Below are positions 19,408 through 26,419 of a stretch of DNA of 29,840 nt, in pieces; positions within the stretch are counted from its first letter, which is position 1, and each line of letters starts with the position of its first letter. A program made the translations under genes and the position numbers. The notes beneath the pieces were generated by a model, which saw only the letters and a list, made by a program, of their open reading frames with translations, ran no database searches and was not told the origin of the DNA. This DNA is from a virus. The DNA is taken from IMG/VR virus record IMGVR_UViG_3300048919_000356, positions 1 through 29,840 of that record; one strand, given 5' to 3'.

Positions 19408-21882
19408 CTACCCAGCCCGCCTTCCCGACCACCTAAACCCCGGAATCATCCTCTTCTTCCCCACCACACCCTGCAGGTTCACGGGCACCCAAGGGTCATC
19501 CTTCGCCAATCCTTGCACAATCCCCCTTTTGCCTAGCTCCCTATTGAATGCCTGCGGCGTCATTTTGCCCCCGACTTCCTCATTCCAGGCCCCCAACAAC
19601 TCCCCTCTCACTACGACCTCCTCACCCACGCGAGGGGGAAAGGGCTCGAGTACCTCCTCCAGCCATCGGCCCAGCTCATCCCGCTCGGAACGATATTCCT
19701 GGACCTGGTCATCGACTCCCTTGGGTATCTTAAGGGCTCCCTTGTCGCCTCCGTCGGCAAGCCACGCCTTGGCTCCCTCGGCTGCCCACCGCAGAATTGC
19801 CGGGCCTTCGGCCTCGAGAATGCGCTCGCCCAGTCGGGGGATCTGAGCATGCACTGGCACAACCCCGTTGGTGTGGAGGACGATCACGCGGTTCCATAGA
19901 GCATCGTCGCCGTGCCTAAGATTCGGCGCGTGGTTCGTATCCATCCACAGGGTCATTTGCGGGGTCATGTCATAGGCTTTTTCATACTTCCTCGAGACTT
20001 TCTTGGGCAGGCCTGTACCGTCAGTGAGGTCCTTCAGGAGTGCCTCGTCCACACGCAGACCGTCCTTCGTCTCCGACCACATGGCAAATCGGGCGCCGGT
20101 CAGAGCAGCCAGGCCGTCCTGGTTATTTCGCTCGAATTTCGTGTAAGCAAAGGTGTCCCGCTTGACTGTGCCAGAGTAATCACCCATGAGACCATGGAGG
20201 ACTCGTTGGAGCTGGCTCTTGCCCGAGTCGGTGGGCCCCTGGAGGGTGATGAACCACTTCTTCGCCACACCCACGAGAGTAGATCCTACGAGGCGTTGCA
20301 TGAGGTCTAGATTCTCTGCCCCGATGGTCTCAGTCAAGAATTTCAGCCACCATGATGGCTTAGCTCCCCCTTCTGACCACGGTATCGTGGTTCGCTTGGT
20401 AATGAGATCCTCTGGCTCGGCCTTTCGTGCCTCACCAGTGCGGAGGTCGAGCACCATTCCGCCGCCCACACCCAGCAGGTAGCCGTCGGCGTCGAGCTCT
20501 GGTGCGAGCACCACGACACCAGGGAGAGCTTTGGCTTGGGTGAGGCAGTTATTACCCGCACTGGCTGATAGGCTCGCAGAGGCCCATTTGAGCGTGGCCA
20601 GGCGGGAGCGACCATCGGTGATATCCACACCAGATCTCATGAGATCCTTGGCGAGTTCAATGGCTTTGCCGCGGACGGCGTTACGGTCATCGCGGACCCA
20701 CACCCCAGTATCTGGGTCCCAGACAATCCAGGTCATCCACTCCGCCACCCAGCGGATTTCGCGGCCCCATTTCTCCACTAGGCGTACGGCATTACCCGTG
20801 TCCGTGAGGCTGGCGAGTTCCTCGATATCCGCGGCGGGCTCTTGGAGGTTAACCTCACCAGTAGTCGTTTCGGTCCGACGCCAGCCCTCGCGGCTTAGGC
20901 TACGGAGAGCGGCTTCTATCTCCCTCCTCACCTGCCCGGCGATGTCCCTCCTTCCGCCGAATTTCTCGTGGAATGCGACGGAGTCGGCGACGAGCATGGC
21001 GGCAGCCTGGTCAGCGGAGAGTCCGGCTTTGAGCAATTCCTTCGCCGTCGCGTGGACATGCTCCGATCGATCACCCGTGCGGCCCTCATCATCGCGGAGC
21101 ATGGCACGAGCGGTAGCGGTGAGACGGCTCCTCGCGGCCTCCAGCATGTCCCTGGTGCTCTGCCCAGCCTCGCCTGAGGTAACGGGCAGTAGGACGGCTG
21201 GGTCGAACGCTTCGAGCTCCTCAGGCTCTGGGAGAGCTAGCCACTCAGAGCGTTCGGAGGGATCGACCGCCTCATCCCTCTTCCACCGGAGAAACCTCCC
21301 AGGAGCTCCCTGTGGTCCATACTTACGGACCCGAGTAGGCTTGTAGTTCCTGCGGCCCGGGACACGGATTGGATGGGGCATGTCCCAGCATCCTCGATCC
21401 GCTCCTAGTCCTCGAGTGAGACGGCGGCTCAGCCGCTCCCATTCCTCCAGAGCCAGCGGCTCCTGTAGGACATGGAGACCCTGCCAAGAGCCCGGGCTGG
21501 TTTCCCACACCAGCTGAGGGATCAGGGCGGGTGAGAATCCGCGGGGATCCACTGCGTCATAGTCCGCGTGGACGATCCGACTCGGGGTTGTGTTGGCTTT
21601 GGTGCGGTGCCCCCGTCGCGCGTAGATAACGGGGCTGAAGTAGATATCCTTGTCCCCTCGGGTGTGGAGGAAAGAGGAGATTTCGGCGATCGTATCCTCA
21701 GTGAGTTCCCGTCCTTGCCTGGCGAACCATCGGTCCCGCCAGGCTACCTTGGTGCCGTCGGTACCTCGATCCATCCATCCCATCCAGACCCATCCGTCGG
21801 AGGGCGGTTGCTGGCCCCACACCCACGTGATGACCCGGATTTGGAGCTCGACAGATAGCTCTTTCCCATCCACCTGGTTCAC
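19408..21882 (-). CDS. Primase-polymerase / SF3 helicase fusion (replication protein)
   Basis: 824 residues. The N-terminal part fits an archaeo-eukaryotic-type primase-polymerase: VHADYDA (D107, D109) metal motif, SPGSWQGLHVL (S129, H137) and RVPGRRNYK near 173. The middle (about 360-500) resembles a D5-type linker region. The C-terminal helicase has Walker A GPTDSGKS (549-556), Walker B FAMWSETKDG and motif C LWMDTNHAPN, as in superfamily 3 helicases. Such fusions open the origin and prime replication. GTG 21882 overlaps the upstream stop as GTGA; a longer frame from 21999 would overlap that gene fully and is rejected. Confidence 0.9.
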   Translation of the reverse strand: MNQVDGKELSVELQIRVITWVWGQQPPSDGWVWMGWMDRGTDGTKVAWRDRWFARQGRELTEDTIAEISSFLHTRGDKDIYFSPVIYARRGHRTKANTTPSRIVHADYDAVDPRGFSPALIPQLVWETSPGSWQGLHVLQEPLALEEWERLSRRLTRGLGADRGCWDMPHPIRVPGRRNYKPTRVRKYGPQGAPGRFLRWKRDEAVDPSERSEWLALPEPEELEAFDPAVLLPVTSGEAGQSTRDMLEAARSRLTATARAMLRDDEGRTGDRSEHVHATAKELLKAGLSADQAAAMLVADSVAFHEKFGGRRDIAGQVRREIEAALRSLSREGWRRTETTTGEVNLQEPAADIEELASLTDTGNAVRLVEKWGREIRWVAEWMTWIVWDPDTGVWVRDDRNAVRGKAIELAKDLMRSGVDITDGRSRLATLKWASASLSASAGNNCLTQAKALPGVVVLAPELDADGYLLGVGGGMVLDLRTGEARKAEPEDLITKRTTIPWSEGGAKPSWWLKFLTETIGAENLDLMQRLVGSTLVGVAKKWFITLQGPTDSGKSQLQRVLHGLMGDYSGTVKRDTFAYTKFERNNQDGLAALTGARFAMWSETKDGLRVDEALLKDLTDGTGLPKKVSRKYEKAYDMTPQMTLWMDTNHAPNLRHGDDALWNRVIVLHTNGVVPVHAQIPRLGERILEAEGPAILRWAAEGAKAWLADGGDKGALKIPKGVDDQVQEYRSERDELGRWLEEVLEPFPPRVGEEVVVRGELLGAWNEEVGGKMTPQAFNRELGKRGIVQGLAKDDPWVPVNLQGVVGKKRMIPGFRWSGRRAG

Positions 21883-22109
21883 GCCGCAGACTCGCCGAGC
21901 TGGACATAGACCTCGTCCCCGAGGACGCGGATGTGGCTTTTTATCCCGCGTCGATGTGCCCACGCGCGAGCAGCCGATCGGACGGAATAGGGCCGGCAAG
22001 AGAAGTCTCGGCCCTTGACCAATTTCCTGACTTGGCCATCAGCCATATCCTCCCAGTTGTAGACGGACCGCCCATCGGTGGCCGGCATCTCATCGATGAT
22101 CTCTGGCAT
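21879..22109 (-). CDS. Small protein preceding the primase-helicase
   Basis: 76 residues from ATG 22109, which has AAAGGGAG four bases upstream. Sequence features: DMADGQVRKLVKGRDFSCRPYSVRSAARAWAHRRGIKSHIRVLGDEVYVQLG. The helical, basic middle and short beta end suggest a small nucleic-acid-binding protein; the pattern of 'S.R.AARAWAHRRG..' is typical of phage proteins acting on DNA, but no named family is assigned. Co-transcribed with the primase-helicase by overlap. Confidence 0.65.
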   Translation of the reverse strand: MPEIIDEMPATDGRSVYNWEDMADGQVRKLVKGRDFSCRPYSVRSAARAWAHRRGIKSHIRVLGDEVYVQLGESAA

Positions 22110-22135
22110 CGTCTCCCTTTCACGCGCGGTGACGT

Positions 22136-22164
22136 CGCATAATGATGATAACATGTGCAGACAA
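22136..22164 (-). promoter_or_regulatory. Possible promoter of the replication unit (TTGTCT-17-TATGCG)
   Basis: Minus-strand -35 TTGTCT (22164-22159) and weak -10 TATGCG (22141-22136) with 17-base spacing. An alternative -10 TATCAT lies at 22150-22145. The divergent intergenic region should hold a promoter in each direction. Confidence 0.35.
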
Positions 22165-22177
22165 AGTTGAGACACCG

Positions 22178-22207
22178 TTGAGATTCTCTGTGTTCGGGTG
22201 ACATGAT
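22178..22207 (+). promoter_or_regulatory. Putative promoter of the 22.2 kb operon (TTGAGA-18-CATGAT)
   Basis: -35 TTGAGA (22178-22183), 18-base spacer, -10 CATGAT (22202-22207). A second TTGAGA lies 12 bases upstream as a direct repeat (GTTGAGACACC / GTTGAGATTCT). The operon start codon follows at 22239 after AGGAGG. Confidence 0.5.
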
Positions 22208-22238
22208 AGACTTGTCGCACAATCATCCAGGAGGGCTA

Positions 22239-22727
22239 ATGACCATGGTGGGCAACAAGCGGGGGACGAATGTGCGCCCGCATATCATTGCCTATTTTGC
22301 CTCACACCAGAACCGGTCCATTCATCTCTCAGAGCTGGCGAACAAACTCGAGGACGATCCAAGCCGTATCCGGGTGTCGATCGCCACCCTGATTCGCCAC
22401 GACCGTCAGACGTCGGCGGGTATCCTCGACACGCGCGTGCCGGGTGAATCGTGGATAATGCTCACGTGCCATCAGGGTGACCCAGAGTGTGACTGCGCGA
22501 TCCCGATCCTCGGCGAGGTCAAAGAGCATCCATATCCGCGGGTGACGCCCACCAAGGAGAGCAAGGGCCCCGGCAACCTCACTGACCTGTTGACTTGGAT
22601 GGGGGACAAGCCACGCGGCGCGTTCGACAATCCCGAGCGTCTGTTCCAGCAAATTGGCAAAGCCAGGGGCAACGCCATCATCCTCAAGTGCGAGGATGGA
22701 ACGATCTGGCGAGCGGAGCAGGTGTGA
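22239..22727 (+). CDS. Winged-helix-like DNA-binding protein
   Basis: 162 residues. Residues 10-55 (RPHIIAYFASHQNRSIHLSELANKLEDDPSRIRVSIATLIRH) have the helix-turn-helix pattern of a winged-helix domain. The central part has SWIMLTCHQGDPECDCAIP with three Cys, and the C-terminal part (DNPERLFQQIGKARGNAIILKCEDGTIWRAEQV) is a small beta domain. The ATG at 22239 follows AGGAGG by four bases; a second in-frame ATG six bases later is possible. First gene of an overlapping five-gene operon; may be a regulator. Confidence 0.75.
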   Translation: MTMVGNKRGTNVRPHIIAYFASHQNRSIHLSELANKLEDDPSRIRVSIATLIRHDRQTSAGILDTRVPGESWIMLTCHQGDPECDCAIPILGEVKEHPYPRVTPTKESKGPGNLTDLLTWMGDKPRGAFDNPERLFQQIGKARGNAIILKCEDGTIWRAEQV

Positions 22728-22906
22728 GCCACACCATAAGGCTGACTGACGAGGAAGCCGACGCTCTCGCCGTATCGATTGCCGCCCGTGTAGCCACCTC
22801 TCCTCGCCGTCTGATCGACCCCACTGGCTACGAGGAGCGCACTCGGCTTCTCGAGGGTGTGGTGAAGAAAATTAGCGAATCCGAATGGAGCCCCGATGAC
22901 CTTTGA
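22724..22906 (+). CDS. Small helical protein
   Basis: 60 residues from a GTG overlapping the preceding stop (GTGTGA). The sequence HTIRLTDEEADALAVSIAARV followed by ERTRLLEGVVKKISESEW is helical and charged. 'IRLTDEEADALA' resembles a ribbon-helix-helix or similar small phage protein, but this is not certain. Its end overlaps the next gene by 11 bases. Confidence 0.65.
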   Translation: MSHTIRLTDEEADALAVSIAARVATSPRRLIDPTGYEERTRLLEGVVKKISESEWSPDDL

Positions 22907-23462
22907 GATTCCTCGGCCGCCGATCCTGGCCGGGATTCCTACCCTCGAGAACCTGGTGTCCGAGCAGGGCTGGCTCTCGATGATGAAGCAGGCACCGAGG
23001 CTACCGAAGAATCTCCGACATGAGGGTCAGACACCGTGGACGTTGTGGGCGTGTGTCGCCCGCCGTACCCCCACACCGCCTCAGAAGGTGATGTGGACAT
23101 GGGCGAAGTCAGCTCATCCCACATACGCCCAGGCGTTCAATGCGTGGGTGGCCTCGCGGAAGGCGAACCAGGTCAGAATTGACGCCGGGGCGGTTGGCCC
23201 CATCATCGTGGATTGGTCGATCGTGTGCGGTCCCCGACTCTGGGACCAGCCCATTGACCGGACTTTGCCCGTCGGCACCTCGTGGTGCCCGCGATGCCGT
23301 CGCCCAGTGGTGTGGCGATTCATTGGTCGGCATCACGCCATCCAAGGCCTGTCTGAGTTGTCGCCCCTGCACCGCTGCCCATGGTGCGGTATCCGCGAGG
23401 ACTCGGCATGGCCACACCAAGCCAGTCAGGTCCGGGCTCGAGTGGAGAAGAAAGCCGCATGA
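22896..23462 (+). CDS. Hypothetical protein with a two-CxxC zinc site
   Basis: 188 residues. The N-terminal half is Trp-rich and helical (TPWTLWACVARRTPTPPQKVMWTWAKSAHPTYAQAFNAW). The C-terminal half has SWCPRCRRPVVW (about 128-131) and RCPWCGIRED (about 163-166), two CxxC pairs about 30 residues apart, which would bind one zinc. No family recognised. Third gene of the overlapping operon; its stop overlaps the next start as ATGA. Confidence 0.7.
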   Translation: MTFEIPRPPILAGIPTLENLVSEQGWLSMMKQAPRLPKNLRHEGQTPWTLWACVARRTPTPPQKVMWTWAKSAHPTYAQAFNAWVASRKANQVRIDAGAVGPIIVDWSIVCGPRLWDQPIDRTLPVGTSWCPRCRRPVVWRFIGRHHAIQGLSELSPLHRCPWCGIREDSAWPHQASQVRARVEKKAA

Positions 23463-23644
23463 GCAAAGCCAGAGTGGTGCTCTTCAAGGCAAGCGGCAAA
23501 TACTATACCGAGGAGGAGTGGGAGATACCCGCGAATGCTATCACTCCACATGATATGCTCGCCAGCCCGGACTTTCGTCGTCTTGAGGGGGGCAAGGTTC
23601 TGGTGGAAGCCCAAGAGCCTTGGGGCTACCCACACCTACTCTAG
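23459..23644 (+). CDS. Small hypothetical protein
   Basis: 61 residues: MSKARVVLFKASGKYYTEEEWEIP then an alpha/beta tail containing HDMLASPDFRRLEGGKVLVEAQEPWGYPHLL. 'FKASGKYYTEEEWEIP' followed by 'P.DM..SPDFRR...G.VLV..QEPWG.PHL' is a recurring pattern in small actinophage proteins of unknown role. Starts inside the stop of the previous gene. No domain can be named. Confidence 0.7.
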   Translation: MSKARVVLFKASGKYYTEEEWEIPANAITPHDMLASPDFRRLEGGKVLVEAQEPWGYPHLL

Positions 23645-23663
23645 CCTGAGGAGGCCGAAAGCG

Positions 23664-23876
23664 ATGGATCTACCAGAAGCCGTCCGGATCGTGGAGGACG
23701 CCATCGACAAGAATGAGATCTCGGACAAGGATGCTGACCTGTTGACCCGGGCTATAGTTGAGCGATGGGGTCGGCGATGCGGTAAAGCCATTGCCGCTGC
23801 AATGGCCCAGATGATGGGTAACACCAGCATGGCTGCGAAGATCCTCAGTGACATCCCAAAGCAAGACGAGGTGTAG
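23664..23876 (+). CDS. Small helical protein, last gene of the operon
   Basis: 70 residues, all helical: LPEAVRIVEDAIDKNEISDKDADLLTRAIVERWG, then CGKAIAAAMAQMMGNTSMAAKILSDIP. GGAGG lies upstream of the ATG. No recognised family. It is followed by about 35 bases with no clear terminator and then by the first plus-strand AAGATCTT box. Confidence 0.65.
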   Translation: MDLPEAVRIVEDAIDKNEISDKDADLLTRAIVERWGRRCGKAIAAAMAQMMGNTSMAAKILSDIPKQDEV

Positions 23877-23911
23877 CGGCCAAGGCTGCACCCCCGCGCG
23901 ACACGTAGGAA

Positions 23912-23959
23912 AAGATCTTGCTCGATGTGTTGACAGTACCCCCTACGGGCCGGTATAGT
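23912..23959 (+). promoter_or_regulatory. Cassette promoter with AAGATCTT box (TTGACA-18-TATAGT)
   Basis: AAGATCTT (23912-23919), 10 bases, -35 TTGACA (23930-23935), 18-base spacer, -10 TATAGT (23954-23959). The closest of all cassette promoters to the sigma70 consensus, so probably the strongest. Confidence 0.85.
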
Positions 23960-24004
23960 CTTCACGACGCACCACCCACTGACCCCCACGAAAGGGAGCC
24001 CGAC

Positions 24005-24451
24005 ATGACCGAGCCCACCGACGCGCTGCTCGACGAGGTCGAGGAGATCGCCGTCGACGAGTCCGCCGAGACCGAGGCGGCTCCGAAGGCGAAGAAGGAG
24101 AAGGCGCCGGCCAAGCCGAAGATCGAGTTCGGTGCGCCGTGGCTCGCCGAGCACGTCAAGGAGGTCACCAGCCAGGAGCTCGACGCCAAGGGTGTGCGGA
24201 TGCTGCTGCGCAAGCTGAACTCCGAGGGCAAGCTCGGCGACCGTGAGCACGGCGCGCGGTATGACTTCACCGGCCCCGAGGACCCGCGTGTGATCGCCGT
24301 GGTCGACTCGGTCAAGGAGAAGGCCGCGAAGGCGTCCGAGCCGAAGGCACCTCGGGCGAAGAAGGCCCAGGGTGCGACGGCGTCTGCTGATGAGCCTGTG
24401 GTCGAGGACGAGGACGCCGTGGTCGAGGATCTCGACGATCTCGACGCCTGA
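24005..24451 (+). CDS. Putative DNA-binding protein with disordered acidic and basic tails
   Basis: 148 residues in three parts: an acidic, Lys/Ala/Pro-rich N-terminus (about 1-40), a folded core (EFGAPWLAEHVKEVTSQELDAKGVRMLLRKL, then ARYDFTGPEDPRVIAVVD, about 41-100) and a disordered tail ending in an acidic stretch EDLDDLDA. The core pattern 'L...VR.LLRKL.....RYDF....' is like small winged-helix proteins of actinophages and of the protein at 25509. High Lys/Ala/Pro content is histone-like. The strong promoter and terminator suggest high expression. Function inferred. Confidence 0.7.
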   Translation: MTEPTDALLDEVEEIAVDESAETEAAPKAKKEKAPAKPKIEFGAPWLAEHVKEVTSQELDAKGVRMLLRKLNSEGKLGDREHGARYDFTGPEDPRVIAVVDSVKEKAAKASEPKAPRAKKAQGATASADEPVVEDEDAVVEDLDDLDA

Positions 24452-24473
24452 TCGCGTTTCGCTCCGCCCGGCC

Positions 24474-24505
24474 ACCAGCCCCGCCACATGTGTGGCGGGG
24501 CTGGT
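24474..24505 (+). terminator. Terminator hairpin after the 24.0 kb gene
   Basis: Perfect 15-bp inverted repeat ACCAGCCCCGCCACA (24474-24488) and complement (24491-24505) separated by two bases. Effectively a 13-14-bp stem with a small loop. A weak T-run follows after 15 bases. Confidence 0.8.
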
Positions 24506-24520
24506 CCATGGATAGGCTCC

Positions 24521-24549
24521 TTGTTTTTCACTCTGGACCTTGGTACAAT
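24521..24549 (+). promoter_or_regulatory. Putative promoter (TTGTTT-17-TACAAT)
   Basis: -35 TTGTTT (24521-24526), 17-base spacer, -10 TACAAT (24544-24549), in the first bases after the terminator. It lacks the AAGATCTT box. A possible 15-codon peptide starts seven bases after the -10 (24557-24604). Confidence 0.5.
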
Positions 24550-24587
24550 GGGGGTGATGGACAACCGAGTTTACTCTAGAGATCACC

Positions 24588-24616
24588 TTGCAGAATCGGC
24601 TTGAGAGAGATAGGGT
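24588..24616 (+). promoter_or_regulatory. Second possible promoter (TTGCAG-17-TAGGGT)
   Basis: -35 TTGCAG (24588-24593), 17-base spacer, -10 TAGGGT (24611-24616), 35 bases upstream of the next gene. The GATAGGGTT -10 context resembles GATAGGTT of the cassette promoters. Confidence 0.4.
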
Positions 24617-24650
24617 TGCCTTAACACTGCATCACACCTAGGGACTCGAA

Positions 24651-24851
24651 ATGTTCACTCGCGCACAGCTCGACACCTTCACCGATCAGCAACTTGCCCT
24701 GATAGGTGACGCCCTTGAGCGGCATCACGAGGACGTTGCCGAGGAGCCTGACCAGTACGAGTGGTATACTCCAGCCGAGGTCGTTACAGCCGCTAACGAG
24801 ATCAACTTCGAGCAGCGCCGTCGCGCTGCTCTCGATGGGGAGTCCTCATGA
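24651..24851 (+). CDS. Small hypothetical protein
   Basis: 66 residues: MFTRAQLDTFTDQQLALIGDALERHHEDVAEEPDQYEWYTPAEVVTAANEINFEQRRR, helical and acidic. No strong Shine-Dalgarno is visible (GGGACTCGAA before the ATG). Stop overlaps the next start as ATGA, so the two genes are coupled. No recognised family. Confidence 0.65.
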   Translation: MFTRAQLDTFTDQQLALIGDALERHHEDVAEEPDQYEWYTPAEVVTAANEINFEQRRRAALDGESS

Positions 24852-25132
24852 TCGCTATCGGTGCCACCTTTGATCAAGTTTACTGGGCAGCCGTGGCAGT
24901 CGTTGCCATCTGTAAGACACAAGGGGTCGACCCGATCGAGCTGGCCCAGGCTCCCCTGGACGACGGCTACACCACCAACGAGATCAAGGTGTGGACTGGT
25001 GAGGCCCGGGACAACATGCTGGCCTGCCAGGCTACCACACCACGCGCGCTCGAGCAGATCGATTACACCCTAACCCTTGCCGATGCCGAGACCGTGCTGT
25101 GCTTCGTGACCTTGGTCGCCTCGGGTCGATAA
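24848..25132 (+). CDS. Small hypothetical protein
   Basis: 94 residues with a hydrophobic start (MIAIGATFDQVYWAAVAVVAICKTQGVDP) that is more likely a buried helix than a signal, then a polar helical part and a hydrophobic end (TVLCFVTLVASGR). No recognised family. Its stop TAA is the first part of the TAAAAGATCTT sequence of the next cassette promoter, so no terminator separates them. Confidence 0.65.
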   Translation: MIAIGATFDQVYWAAVAVVAICKTQGVDPIELAQAPLDDGYTTNEIKVWTGEARDNMLACQATTPRALEQIDYTLTLADAETVLCFVTLVASGR

Positions 25133-25180
25133 AAGATCTTGGCACTACGCCTTGACGACGCCTCGGGCATGGGATAGGTT
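25133..25180 (+). promoter_or_regulatory. Cassette promoter with AAGATCTT box (TTGACG-17-TAGGTT)
   Basis: AAGATCTT (25133-25140), 11 bases, -35 TTGACG (25152-25157), 17-base spacer, -10 TAGGTT (25175-25180), leader TATCTCAACGAC and GAGGAG before the ATG. Confidence 0.85.
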
Positions 25181-25207
25181 TATCTCAACGACACTGAGGA
25201 GCTCGAA

Positions 25208-25426
25208 ATGGCTAGCAAACTGGTTGCCCGCATGAAGATCCGCCAGCAGGCTCAGCCTTACATTAACGAGATCAACAACTCCCAGATTAACATCGCCAGC
25301 TGGCAGACATTGCCTCTGCCCGACGATGTTCGGGAGCCGATCGTCCGCGCCGTCGCGGAGCTCGAGGCTGCCAAAGCTTCGCTTGCTGAGGCGCTCGAGG
25401 CGGCGAATCGTTGGGAGATCGGCTGA
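25208..25426 (+). CDS. Small helical protein
   Basis: 72 residues: MASKLVARMKIRQQAQPYINEINNSQINIASWQTLPLPDDV, then a coiled-coil-like helix (AVAELEAAKASLAEALEAANRW). No recognised family. GAGGAG seven bases upstream. The C-terminal helix could serve for dimerisation. Its stop is followed directly by the next AAGATCTT box. Confidence 0.7.
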   Translation: MASKLVARMKIRQQAQPYINEINNSQINIASWQTLPLPDDVREPIVRAVAELEAAKASLAEALEAANRWEIG

Positions 25427-25427
25427 A

Positions 25428-25475
25428 AAGATCTTGAGGTCCTTCCTTGACCGACGCCGACACATGAGATAGGTT
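25428..25475 (+). promoter_or_regulatory. Cassette promoter with AAGATCTT box (TTGACC-17-TAGGTT)
   Basis: AAGATCTT (25428-25435), 11 bases, -35 TTGACC (25447-25452), 17-base spacer, -10 TAGGTT (25470-25475), followed by CATCTCAACG. Confidence 0.85.
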
Positions 25476-25508
25476 CATCTCAACGCACCAACGACCAGGG
25501 AGCCGAAA

Positions 25509-25817
25509 ATGACCACCGACGCCAAGGCCACCGCAAGCGAAGTCGCCGCGATGTTGGGCACGACCCCGAAGATCTTCCGTCGTTTCCTCCGCGACGAGAC
25601 CTCAACCTTCCGCCCAGTTGGCCAGGGTAAGCGGTACGAATTCGGCCCGCGTGACATCGCCGCGGCGAAGCGCCTGTTCCCGATCTGGCAGGCCGCCCAC
25701 ACCCGCAAGCCGAAGGGCGAGGCCGCAGTGCCCGCGCAGGACGGCCAGGCCCGCGCCGAGGCGCTCGACACCGCACTCAAGGCCGCTGGGCTTCACGTGA
25801 GCCAGCACGCCGCCTGA
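25509..25817 (+). CDS. Putative helix-turn-helix DNA-binding protein
   Basis: 102 residues. Residues 7-32 (ATASEVAAMLGTTPKIFRRFLRD) make a helix-turn-helix of the type used by excisionases and Lsr2-like C-terminal domains, followed by a small wing with GKRYEFGPRDIAAAKRLFP. The rest is a polar helix. Many actinophages carry several such small proteins; a histone-like or regulatory role is inferred. Followed by a strong terminator, so it is a complete one-gene cassette. Confidence 0.75.
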   Translation: MTTDAKATASEVAAMLGTTPKIFRRFLRDETSTFRPVGQGKRYEFGPRDIAAAKRLFPIWQAAHTRKPKGEAAVPAQDGQARAEALDTALKAAGLHVSQHAA

Positions 25818-25828
25818 CGATCGACCGC

Positions 25829-25855
25829 CGCCCCGGGCTCATCCCCCGGGGCGGT
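25829..25855 (+). terminator. Terminator hairpin after the 25.5 kb gene
   Basis: CCGCCCCGGG (25829-25838) and complement CCCGGGGCGG (25846-25855) with a 7-base loop; the next cassette box begins ten bases later. Confidence 0.75.
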
Positions 25856-25864
25856 TCGGCGGAA

Positions 25865-25912
25865 AAAATCTTGGCGACGTGCCTTGCCATCATCTCGGTA
25901 AAGGGATAGTGT
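25865..25912 (+). promoter_or_regulatory. Cassette promoter with variant box (AAAATCTT; TTGCCA-17-TAGTGT)
   Basis: AAAATCTT (25865-25872), 11 bases, -35 TTGCCA (25884-25889), 17-base spacer, -10 TAGTGT (25907-25912). One-base box variant that breaks the AAGATCTT palindrome; a weaker member of the family. Confidence 0.75.
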
Positions 25913-25957
25913 TACTTCAACGCCACCAACCAGGGGGCTGAGCCCGAGGAGGGCCAC

Positions 25958-26182
25958 ATGACTCACCACATCTTCGTTAACAAGACCTCCGCCGAATTGA
26001 TCGAGGCGTACAACTCGAATCACAACTCCTGGACGGTGCCCGCGCCGCAACTCGCCAAGGAAGGCGACGGGGTGCTCATGACCAGCAAGGATGGTGTTAA
26101 CTTCCTGTGCTGGGTTGCCGGGGTGCACGAGATCATCGCGCCAGGTCAGGCGCAGGAGATGACGATCCGCATCAGCGGTTGA
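25958..26182 (+). CDS. Small hypothetical protein
   Basis: 74 residues, beginning MTHHIFVNKTSAELIEAYNSNHNSW, then a beta-type part (GDGVLMTSKDGVNFLCWVAGVHEIIAPGQAQEMTIRISG). GAGGAGG lies five bases upstream of the ATG. No recognised family. A small beta-barrel-like fold is possible. Confidence 0.7.
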   Translation: MTHHIFVNKTSAELIEAYNSNHNSWTVPAPQLAKEGDGVLMTSKDGVNFLCWVAGVHEIIAPGQAQEMTIRISG

Positions 26183-26190
26183 TCTTCACT

Positions 26191-26227
26191 CACCAGGCCC
26201 CAGCCCTCGGGCTGGGGTCGGCTGGTG
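26191..26227 (+). terminator. Terminator hairpin after the 25.96 kb gene
   Basis: Two nested stems: CCCCAGCCC-tc-GGGCTGGGG (26198-26217) inside CACCAG (26191-26196) / CTGGTG (26222-26227). Confidence 0.7.
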
Positions 26228-26239
26228 GAGGGGAGGCTC

Positions 26240-26299
26240 ATGCACGACGCGCGCACGTACGCGAGACAGCGTCGTAAGGGCCTCCAGAATCGACGCTGA
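26240..26299 (+). CDS. Possible 19-residue basic peptide
   Basis: MHDARTYARQRRKGLQNRR, preceded by GGGGAGG five bases upstream of the ATG. Very basic, with no promoter of its own visible other than read-through past the terminator. It may be a real micro-gene or a remnant of an arginine-rich tail. Low certainty. Confidence 0.3.
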   Translation: MHDARTYARQRRKGLQNRR

Positions 26300-26384
26300 C
26301 GATCCGACATACGTCTTGAGGGTCATCTATCGAACGAGCGATACGGGCTCGTTAGCGTCTCGCTGGGACGCTCGAAATTCGTCC

Positions 26385-26413
26385 TTGACACCCTCATGGC
26401 GCCCAGATACAGT
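26385..26413 (+). promoter_or_regulatory. Leaderless-type promoter without box (TTGACA-17-TACAGT)
   Basis: -35 TTGACA (26385-26390), 17-base spacer, -10 TACAGT (26408-26413), then CATCCC and the ATG at 26420. The same CAGATACAGT -10 context recurs at 29256. Confidence 0.7.
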
Positions 26414-26419
26414 CATCCC

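Noticed and set aside
21883-21999. Longer N-terminus of the primase-helicase from 21999
   Set aside because: The extra 39 residues are basic low-complexity and would fully overlap the 76-residue gene; the GTG at 21882 has the usual 4-base overlap.
23636-24586. Minus-strand frame of 316 codons
   Set aside because: Antisense of the 23.66 and 24.0 kb plus-strand genes, low-complexity Leu/Arg/Gly content caused by GC-rich codons.
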